From contig CAJLKN010000007.1 in assembly GCA_905207235.1 (NCBI GenBank), forward strand, positions 1 through 64,000: a stretch of 64,000 bases of DNA, written 5' to 3'. Under the pieces are notes generated by a model. The model did not search any database and was not told the DNA's origin. It saw only the letters and a program-made list of their open reading frames with translations. The stretch comes from an uncultured Eubacteriales bacterium (lineage in GTDB: Bacteria > Bacillota > Clostridia > Christensenellales > Borkfalkiaceae). Shown in pieces: positions 58,719 through 64,000 of the stretch. A program made the translations under genes and the position numbers. Within the stretch, counting starts at the first letter, position 1; each line of letters starts with the position of its first letter.

Positions 58719-58723
58719 GACAC

Positions 58724-58906
58724 AAAAAATCCGCTTATGCCGTGTTATGAAAAAGTATTAACCCGCTTCTCGCAGGTGGGTGCGCCGAGGCGAAAAATAT
58801 TCGGACTTTCCGTAAAAATACAGACCTTGCCTATTTCCGCGAACGAAACGCTCCCTGAATTATATTGTGGATTACGAATTTCCCATACCACGCACACAGC
58901 AGACTT
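58724..58906 (-). ncRNA. ssrS: 6S RNA
   Basis: The transcript predicted from the strong minus-strand promoter is about 183 bases. Its ends pair as in 6S RNA: TGCTGTGT (58901-58894) with ACACGGCA (58745-58738), eight pairs. The 3' half reads GCACCCACCT, then GGGTTAATAC, then ACACGGCA, the conserved order in 6S RNAs of Gram-positives as I remember it. A TTTTTT run (58729-58724) ends the gene. 6S RNA binds the SigA holoenzyme and lowers its activity in stationary phase. The call is by eye from stem and motifs. Confidence 0.75.
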
Positions 58907-58912
58907 ATACAT

Positions 58913-58941
58913 AGTATAGCACACAAATCAAAAAAATGCAA
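58913..58941 (-). promoter_or_regulatory. Promoter of 6S RNA
   Basis: On the minus strand TTGCAT (58941-58936) and TATACT (58918-58913) have a 17-base spacer; start predicted at 58906. Confidence 0.75.
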
Positions 58942-59011
58942 CATCCGCAAAATAAAAGTTAAAATGCAAAAAGCTGTTAAATATTTTCTTAAAGTTGAGA
59001 AAAAAACTTTT

Positions 59012-59047
59012 CAAAAAAAAGCCCCGCCGTAAATTTCGGCGGGGCTT
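59012..59047 (-). terminator. Terminator of pyk
   Basis: Arms 59019-59029 and 59037-59047 form an 11-pair stem; on the minus strand a run of eight T follows. Confidence 0.85.
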
Positions 59048-59060
59048 AAATAAGAAATTG

Positions 59061-60482
59061 TTACTGAATTGTTTCTACGTTTATGAGGTTGGAGTTGCCG
59101 CTCTTGCCGTTGGGCGTGCCGCCGGTGAGCACGATTTTGTCTCCCTTTTTGACGAGACCCGACTCGATAGCCGCGCGCTTTGCGTAGTGGAAGAGTACGT
59201 CGACGGAATAGAACTCTTCGCTCATCACGGGAATGACGCCCCATGAAAGTCCGAGCTTTCTGTAAGCCCTTTCGTCCGTCGTCATGCCTATGATATCTAT
59301 CATGGGTCTGAATCTCGAAACAGTTCTCGCCGTTGCGCCCGTTCTGGTGCAGACTACTATGACTTTTGCTCCGATATCCTGCGCGAGCGTGCACGCGGAG
59401 TGAGAAAGCGCCTGTGCGAGGCCGTTTATGTGGTAATCGCTGTCCTTGATGTAAGCGATGTATTCGGTGTTTGCTTCGGCTTGCTTAGCAATTCTCGACA
59501 TTGCTTTTACAGCTTCTACGGGGTAGTGTCCCGCAGCCGTTTCGCCCGAAAGCATTATTGCGGAAGAACCGTCATATACGGCGTTTGCAACGTCGGAAAT
59601 TTCTGCACGGGTGGGACGGGGCTGGTTAATCATCGATTCGAGCATTTCTGTCGCGGTAATAGAGCGTTTGCCGTGAATTCTGCACGAATTGATTATGTGT
59701 TTCTGAATTGCGGGCAGTTCCTCGTAAGGCACTTCCACGCCGAGGTCTCCGCGGGCAACCATTATGCCGTTGCTGACCTCCATGATATCTTCAAGATTTT
59801 TAACGCCCGCGCGGCTCTCTATTTTAGCAATAATTTCAATTTCGTCTTTGGTATCGCCGCACTGACGCAGCCAGTTTCTCACGTCGATTATATCCTGAGC
59901 CTTGGAAACGAAGGAGCAGGCAACGAAATCTATGCCCTGTTCAACGCCGAATTTAAGGTCGTCCTTGTCCTGTTCGGAAAGATATATCATTTCGAGCTCT
60001 TTGTCGGGGAAGAACATGGACTTTCTGTTGGAGAGCACGCCGCCAACGAGCGTCTTGCATATAACTTCGGGCTCTTTAACGCTTTCCACTTCGAAAATCA
60101 TAAGTCCGTTGTTAAGAAGAATTTTATCCCCGGGCTTCATCTGTTTGCAGATGTTTTTGAAGGAAACGGAAACCTTTGTCTGGTCGCCTTCAATATCTTC
60201 CGTAGTAAATGTAAACTTATCGCCTTCTTTAAGCGTAATTTTACCGTCTTTGAATGTCTTAATTCTGAATTCGGGACCCTTCGTGTCGAGCAGAATGGGG
60301 AGGGGAACCTTCTTTTTGTCCCTTACCTTTTTGATAGTTTCAATCTTTTTAAGGTGTTCTTCGTGCGTTCCGTGCGAAAAGTTTAATCTGGCAACGTTCA
60401 TGCCCGCATCAATCATTTTGGAAAGAACTTCTTCGGACTCGCTTGAAGGTCCGAGAGTGCATATAATCTTGGTTTTCTTCAT
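59061..60482 (-). CDS. pyk: Pyruvate kinase
   Basis: This 473-residue glycolytic enzyme turns phosphoenolpyruvate and ADP into pyruvate and ATP. 'TLGPSSES' (9-16), 'VARLNFSHGTHEEH' (near 30-43), 'DTKGPEFR' (near 66-73), the magnesium and substrate site 'IAKIESRAGVKN', 'MVARGDLGVEVP' and the signature 'TATEMLESM' are present. It has no C-terminal PEP-utiliser domain, unlike Bacillus-type pyruvate kinases. AGGAG lies before the ATG. It supplies pyruvate to pyruvate formate-lyase, though from a separate transcription unit. Confidence 0.96.
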   Translation of the reverse strand: MKKTKIICTLGPSSESEEVLSKMIDAGMNVARLNFSHGTHEEHLKKIETIKKVRDKKKVPLPILLDTKGPEFRIKTFKDGKITLKEGDKFTFTTEDIEGDQTKVSVSFKNICKQMKPGDKILLNNGLMIFEVESVKEPEVICKTLVGGVLSNRKSMFFPDKELEMIYLSEQDKDDLKFGVEQGIDFVACSFVSKAQDIIDVRNWLRQCGDTKDEIEIIAKIESRAGVKNLEDIMEVSNGIMVARGDLGVEVPYEELPAIQKHIINSCRIHGKRSITATEMLESMINQPRPTRAEISDVANAVYDGSSAIMLSGETAAGHYPVEAVKAMSRIAKQAEANTEYIAYIKDSDYHINGLAQALSHSACTLAQDIGAKVIVVCTRTGATARTVSRFRPMIDIIGMTTDERAYRKLGLSWGVIPVMSEEFYSVDVLFHYAKRAAIESGLVKKGDKIVLTGGTPNGKSGNSNLINVETIQ

Positions 60483-60514
60483 TTATTAACTCCTGTGCAA
60501 AATCATCCGCATAT

Positions 60515-60543
60515 ATTTTAAATTATTTTTTCGCAAAAAGCAA
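60515..60543 (-). promoter_or_regulatory. Promoter of pyk
   Basis: On the minus strand TTGCTT (60543-60538) and TAAAAT (60520-60515) are 17 bases apart. Confidence 0.75.
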
Positions 60544-60562
60544 TAAAAGTAAATAAATACTT

Positions 60563-60591
60563 TTGCATAATTTGCAAAAAGGTGGTAAAAT
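60563..60591 (+). promoter_or_regulatory. Promoter of rnpB
   Basis: TTGCAT (60563-60568) and TAAAAT (60586-60591) are 17 bases apart, placing the transcript start at about 60598, the 5' end of the RNase P RNA. Confidence 0.8.
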
Positions 60592-60595
60592 AATT

Positions 60596-60959
60596 GCGAA
60601 TTCGAGTTAATCGTGCGGTTGCGGGCAATGAAAATTGCGTGAGGAAAGTCCGAGCATCGCAGAGCAGGGTGCCTGCTAACGGCAGGTGAAGGCGACTTCA
60701 AGGAAAGTGAACAGAAATATACCGCAGACCTTTGGTCTGTAAGGTTGGAATGGCGAGGTAAGAGCTCACCGTGGCGACGGTAACGCCGCCAGCCAATTAA
60801 ACCCCACCCGATGCAAGATTGGGGCGCAGGCTGACCTTAACGTCAGGGCTGCTCGTCCGTTTGCGTCCGTCAACATCGCTTGAGCTTGCAGGCGACTGCA
60901 AGACTAGATAGATAACCGCACCAGACAGAACTCGGCTTACAGATTAATCTCGGATTCGC
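60596..60959 (+). ncRNA. rnpB: RNase P RNA
   Basis: The catalytic RNA of RNase P. Conserved blocks are GAGGAAAGTCCGAGC (near 60640), ACAGAAATATACCGC (near 60711), GGTAAGAGCTCACC (near 60757), and AGATAGATAACC with ACAGAACTCGGCTTA (near 60905-60940). P1 pairs the 5' end (60596-60612) with the 3' end (60942-60959), and a run of seven T follows, so P1 also acts as the terminator stem. The total of about 364 bases is normal for a bacterial A-like RNA. Confidence 0.95.
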
Positions 60960-60970
60960 TTTTTTTAATT

Positions 60971-60994
60971 CCGCGGCTTGCCGCGGATTTTTTT
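60971..60994 (+). terminator. Second terminator after rnpB
   Basis: CCGCGG-CTTG-CCGCGG hairpin followed by A and seven T. Confidence 0.75.
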
Positions 60995-61064
60995 ATAGAC
61001 GGCTTTTACGGTTAAAGTTCAGACGCCTGTTTTTAATTAACGCCGAATGGTGGTCAAAGTAATC

Positions 61065-61113
61065 AAAAAAGCGCGCCTCCGCGCATAAATGTGCGCGGAG
61101 GCGCGCTTTTTTT
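61065..61113. terminator. Long symmetric terminator-type hairpin
   Basis: Arms 61065-61085 and 61092-61112 include A6/T6 flanks and 15 G+C-rich pairs. It could act on both strands. It lies directly in front of the tldD promoter and would insulate it from rnpB read-through. Confidence 0.7.
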
Positions 61114-61123
61114 CGCCGTAATA

Positions 61124-61152
61124 TTGCAATTTTTTTTGCCGTGTTGTATAAT
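61124..61152 (+). promoter_or_regulatory. Promoter of tldD-tldE
   Basis: TTGCAA (61124-61129) and TATAAT (61147-61152) are 17 bases apart. Confidence 0.75.
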
Positions 61153-61195
61153 TACATTATTAATCGGGCGCACATCGCGCCCCGAAAGGAGTAAT

Positions 61196-62530
61196 ATGGT
61201 AAGGTTCAGACAAGGTTTCTATGCCGACGTCAGGATAGAGGAAAGATTTTCCACGTCCGTGAGATATATGAACGGCGCTCTCGAAGAGAGCAAGTCTTCC
61301 ACGGTCAAAAAGGCTTTCATCCGCGTGTTCGACGGCACTATGTGGTATTACGCTTCGACCTATAAGCTCGACGACATTCAGAGCGAGCTCGACGCGCTTT
61401 ACGCCAACGCGACGCCCAACCTTAAAATTTACGAGCATCCAATCGTAAAAAATTTTCAGGTTCACAACAAAAAACTTACAAGTTTTGCGGGCGAGTGCGT
61501 AAAGGACGTCCCCATGAGCGACAAACACAAACTTCTCACCGACGCATTCGATGCCCTCAAATCGGAATATGTAAAGATGACGGTGGCGAGGTATGTCGAC
61601 AGGTACAGCGTCTATGAGTTCATCTCTTCCAAAGGCTCGGATATAAAATATGATTTCCAGCTCTGCGGCGTCATTTTCGGCGTTGCGCTGGCAGACGGCG
61701 AAAACACTTTCGACAACGCCCTTCAGCGTTCGGGCTATAAATTCAGCCAGCTGAAAGTCAGCGAAGAAGAAGTAAAGGGCATGGTTGACGAAAGCATAAA
61801 CTACCTTCTCAACGCCAAGCCCGTTCAGCCCGGCGTCTATCCCGTAATTCTTGCGCCCATAGTCGCGGGTGTGTTCGCGCACGAGTCCTTCGGACATAAG
61901 TCCGAAGCCGACTTTATGATAGGCGACGAAACAATGCGCCGCGAATGGGAGCTCGGCAAAAAAGTCGGCTCCGACATTCTCTCCATTTACGACAGCGGCA
62001 TTGATTTCGGCTCCGGCTATGTGCCTTTCGACGACGAGGGCAACAAGGCGGGCAAAGTATATCTTATTAAGAACGGCGTTCTCACGGGCAGGTTGCACAG
62101 CGCGACGACGGCGGCTGACCTTTGCGAAGAGGTAACGGGCAACGCGCGCGCAATAAATTGCGACTATGAGCCCATAGTGCGCATGACGAGCACGGTCATA
62201 GACGGCGGCGACAAGACGAAGGAAGAGCTGTTCGCAGGCATAAAGCACGGATATTTCATAAAAGATCTCAAACACGGTTCGGGCATGAGCACGTTTACCA
62301 TCGCGCCCTCGCTTGCTTACGAAATTGTCGATGGAAAGATAGGCGACCCCGTAAAGATTGCCGTCATAACGGGCAACGTGTTTGAAACGCTCAATCTCAT
62401 CGACGGACTTTCGGACAAGGTCGAAATTTTCTCGTTCGTCAGCGGCGGTTGCGGAAAAATGGAACAGTACCCGCTGAACGTCGGTTTCGGCGGACCTTAT
62501 GTAAGCATTTCCCGCATGAACGTAAGTTAA
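61196..62530 (+). CDS. tldD: TldD metallopeptidase subunit
   Basis: This 444-residue protein carries the TldD zinc motif HExxxH as His229-Glu230-His234 in 'FAHESFGH'. TldD and TldE form a heterodimeric protease that threads unfolded peptides; in E. coli it matures microcin B17 and degrades CcdA. 'GSGMSTFTIAP' and 'VSGGCGKMEQ' are C-terminal family marks. AAAGGAG lies before ATG 61196; a frame opening at 61091 runs through the promoter and terminator and is excluded. No peptide substrate gene is visible nearby. Confidence 0.92.
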   Translation: MVRFRQGFYADVRIEERFSTSVRYMNGALEESKSSTVKKAFIRVFDGTMWYYASTYKLDDIQSELDALYANATPNLKIYEHPIVKNFQVHNKKLTSFAGECVKDVPMSDKHKLLTDAFDALKSEYVKMTVARYVDRYSVYEFISSKGSDIKYDFQLCGVIFGVALADGENTFDNALQRSGYKFSQLKVSEEEVKGMVDESINYLLNAKPVQPGVYPVILAPIVAGVFAHESFGHKSEADFMIGDETMRREWELGKKVGSDILSIYDSGIDFGSGYVPFDDEGNKAGKVYLIKNGVLTGRLHSATTAADLCEEVTGNARAINCDYEPIVRMTSTVIDGGDKTKEELFAGIKHGYFIKDLKHGSGMSTFTIAPSLAYEIVDGKIGDPVKIAVITGNVFETLNLIDGLSDKVEIFSFVSGGCGKMEQYPLNVGFGGPYVSISRMNVS

Positions 62531-62545
62531 GTCAGGAGCAGCACT

Positions 62546-63760
62546 ATGGAATTTGAAAAGTTAGTTTCGACAACTGTATCTTACAGCATAAACGTTTCCA
62601 ACAGCACGGTGGAATCGCTGCGCATAAGCAACGACCTTAAAACCGTCGTAAGGGTTTACGACGACGGCAAGATAGGCATAGCGGGCAAGATAGGCGAGTG
62701 CGACGAGCAGGAACTTTTATCCCTTGCAAAGGAAAACCTTGCTCAGGGCGTGCCCTATCCCTGCAATCTGACGGAGGGGGCAGAGCGCAGCGAAGACGCG
62801 TCCTGCAAAATAATCGACGGACAGGAAATGGTTTCCGTCTGCCGCCAACTCGTGTCGCGCCTCGCTTACGAGCATCCCGACTTTATATTCGCCAACAAAA
62901 TAAATACTGAAAAGTGCGACATAAGCTATACCAACAGTCTGGGCACTTCGTACAATTTCAAGTCGGACGACATAGTTATTTCCCTGACTATAAAAGCAGC
63001 CGAAAGCGCCAACATAATGGACCTCGGTTACGGCACGTACCAGAATTATTACGACGAAGACGCAATCTGCCGCGACGTAGATAAACTGCTCTCCGTCTAT
63101 CGCAAAAAGGAAGAAATTCCCGAAGATGTACCCGTTATAATATCGACGGATATCATTCAGTACGCGCTCGCCGACCTCATAGCCGAAAAATATATGTCGG
63201 GCGCGAGCATTTTCAACGGCAAGCTCGGTCAGCAGGTCTTCGACGGCAGGCTCAACATAGCCGTTGACCGCACGGTGGGAAACAAGACCAATACGCCCTT
63301 CTTCGACGCGGAGGGAACTATCTGTCAGGGCGATAAGTTCTATCTTATAAGGCACGGCGAGATATGCGGGCTGTTCACTTACAAGCGTTCGGCTTCCAAT
63401 TTCAATCTGCCCCTTTCTGGAAACGTAAGCGACAGGTTCGACAGCGTTCCTTCGTTCTCGATAGCGGATACAAAGACTTATATAACCTGCGACAGCTTAA
63501 AAGAGCTGGTAAAGGGCAAAGCAATATATGTCTCTGTAACTTCGGGCGGAGATATGACGCCGAGCGGCGATATGGGCATGCCCGTAATGCTGGCATACGT
63601 CTATGAGGACGGCAAACTTACAGGCACTCTGCCCGAATTCACTCTTTCCGGCAACGTTTTCGACGTGTTCGGCAAAGATTTTCTCGGCGTGGCGAAGAAC
63701 GACGCCTTCGAATATATGGACGAAACGGTAGTTGTTACCAGATTTAAAATCAATAAATAA
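62546..63760 (+). CDS. tldE: TldE/PmbA subunit
   Basis: This 404-residue protein is the partner of TldD and lacks the HExxxH motif, as TldE proteins do. 'GLFTYKRSASNF', 'SVTSGGDMTPSGDMGMPVML' (split, near 335-354) and 'TLSGNVFDVF' are typical. It starts 15 bases after tldD, behind CAGGAG. The pair ends at the strong terminator at 63779. Confidence 0.9.
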   Translation: MEFEKLVSTTVSYSINVSNSTVESLRISNDLKTVVRVYDDGKIGIAGKIGECDEQELLSLAKENLAQGVPYPCNLTEGAERSEDASCKIIDGQEMVSVCRQLVSRLAYEHPDFIFANKINTEKCDISYTNSLGTSYNFKSDDIVISLTIKAAESANIMDLGYGTYQNYYDEDAICRDVDKLLSVYRKKEEIPEDVPVIISTDIIQYALADLIAEKYMSGASIFNGKLGQQVFDGRLNIAVDRTVGNKTNTPFFDAEGTICQGDKFYLIRHGEICGLFTYKRSASNFNLPLSGNVSDRFDSVPSFSIADTKTYITCDSLKELVKGKAIYVSVTSGGDMTPSGDMGMPVMLAYVYEDGKLTGTLPEFTLSGNVFDVFGKDFLGVAKNDAFEYMDETVVVTRFKINK

Positions 63761-63778
63761 ATTTTATAACAGCCTATA

Positions 63779-63820
63779 AAAGCGCCCGAGCGGGCTTAAA
63801 GCCCGCTCGGGCGCTTTTTA
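63779..63820 (+). terminator. Terminator after tldE
   Basis: An almost perfect inverted repeat (arms 63781-63796 and 63800-63815) is followed by five T. Confidence 0.85.
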
Positions 63821-63865
63821 CATAATATTCATTCTCAAAAAGAAGCTATGTCGGTAAAAAAAATT

Positions 63866-63895
63866 TGTGTTTTTCTCTTTTTTTGTGTTATAATC
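63866..63895 (+). promoter_or_regulatory. Promoter of the final gene
   Basis: TTGTGT (63866-63871) and TATAAT (63890-63895) with an 18-base spacer. Confidence 0.55.
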
Positions 63896-63937
63896 TAAAA
63901 TGAAATAAAATGTCGTAAAAATTGAAACAGGTAAGAA

Positions 63938-64000
63938 ATGTCTAAGTTATTGGGTATTGATGTCGGCTCCACGACGGTAAAGGTAGTGGCAATCGACGAA
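63938..64000 (+). CDS. BadF/HgdC-type ATPase activator (5' fragment)
   Basis: Only the first 21 codons are inside the window. They read 'LLGIDVGSTTVKVVAIDE', the phosphate loop of ASKHA ATPases of the BadF/BadG/BcrA/BcrD and HgdC group. These activate 2-hydroxyacyl-CoA dehydratases or act as reductase activators. The GIDVGSTT form is more typical of this group than of Ppx or sugar kinases. The Shine-Dalgarno (CAGGTAAG) is weak. The gene continues beyond the window, so length and the cluster cysteines cannot be checked. Confidence 0.6.
   Translation, partial: MSKLLGIDVGSTTVKVVAIDE

Noticed and set aside
58476..58906. T-box leader for aspS
   Set aside because: A GCGGGGTAACG block looked vaguely like the T-box core, but the conserved GGGUGGNACCGCG sequence is absent and aspS has its own promoter close to the gene.
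61091..61195. 35-codon N-terminal extension of tldD
   Set aside because: It covers the terminator hairpin and the promoter at 61124-61152; AAAGGAG points to ATG 61196.
1..64000. CRISPR arrays, insertion sequences, prophage genes, toxin-antitoxin pairs
   Set aside because: No direct-repeat/spacer pattern, transposase, integrase or phage structural motif was seen anywhere in the window.

Overview
The window looks like chromosomal DNA of an anaerobic, endospore-forming member of the Clostridia (Bacillota). By eye the base composition is near 50 % G+C. The evidence is: spore genes (yabP, yabQ, spoVB, spoVAC), a glycyl-radical pyruvate formate-lyase, a class 1B (PyrD/PyrK) dihydroorotate dehydrogenase, an archaeal-type aspartyl-tRNA synthetase, and the Clostridia-typical cluster dgt-dnaG-rpoD-trmK-nif3-zinc ribbon. 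An uncultured gut lineage such as Christensenellales is possible, but the sequence alone does not prove it. Nearly everything is housekeeping. I see no phage, insertion sequence, CRISPR array or plasmid module.

Layout. 0.1-2.6 kb: yabP-yabQ-divIC-ppx-M50-like membrane protein. 2.8-3.0 kb: a 51-codon cysteine-rich gene on the minus strand. 3.1-7.6 kb: gyrB-gyrA. 8.1-11.0 kb: a CtpE-like P-type ATPase (minus). 11.2-14.8 kb: serS, a DEDDh exonuclease and an RsmF-type rRNA methyltransferase. 15.2-19.3 kb: a 1,370-residue surface protein (minus). 19.5-23.7 kb: two half-size TauE/SafE proteins, spoVB (minus), a LysM protein, an unrecognised Cys-rich protein and a phosphoesterase. 23.7-29.9 kb: pyrB-C-F-K-x-D-E behind an attenuator that overlaps a short leader ORF. 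30-35 kb: polysaccharide deacetylase (minus), tRNA-Thr(CGT), and two lipoproteins. 35.1-38.9 kb: SDR, thyA-dfrA, ZIP transporter, spoVAC. 39.0-42.5 kb: a ZTP riboswitch in front of pflA-thioredoxin-pflB-glycyl radical subunit. 42.6-49.8 kb: an LRR protein, a degenerate metallo-beta-lactamase-fold protein, then aroC-B-E-Q-K-fabG. 49.9-56.0 kb: the replication and sigma-factor cluster. 56.2-61.0 kb: iron-sulfur flavoprotein, aspS (minus), 6S RNA (minus), pyk (minus), RNase P RNA. 61.2-63.8 kb: tldD-tldE. The last bases start a BadF/HgdC-type activator ATPase.

The most notable system is the pyruvate formate-lyase operon. The enzyme is encoded as two polypeptides: a 676-residue catalytic part with the Cys-Cys pair, and a separate 76-residue part carrying the radical glycine, each with its own start. 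A small thioredoxin-fold gene sits between activase and enzyme. The operon is preceded by a consensus promoter, a ZTP/ZMP riboswitch and an intrinsic terminator whose stem shares bases with the riboswitch. The inferred logic is that low 10-formyl-tetrahydrofolate raises ZTP, which opens the operon and supplies formate for one-carbon metabolism.

Other points worth attention are several monocistronic genes whose -10 element lies 6-9 bases from the start codon with no Shine-Dalgarno (probable leaderless mRNAs), the translation-coupled-looking pyr attenuator, the 6S RNA with a possible convergent small RNA, the solitary spoVAC, and the split TauE/SafE transporter. Promoters and terminators were read by eye from consensus matches and hairpins.
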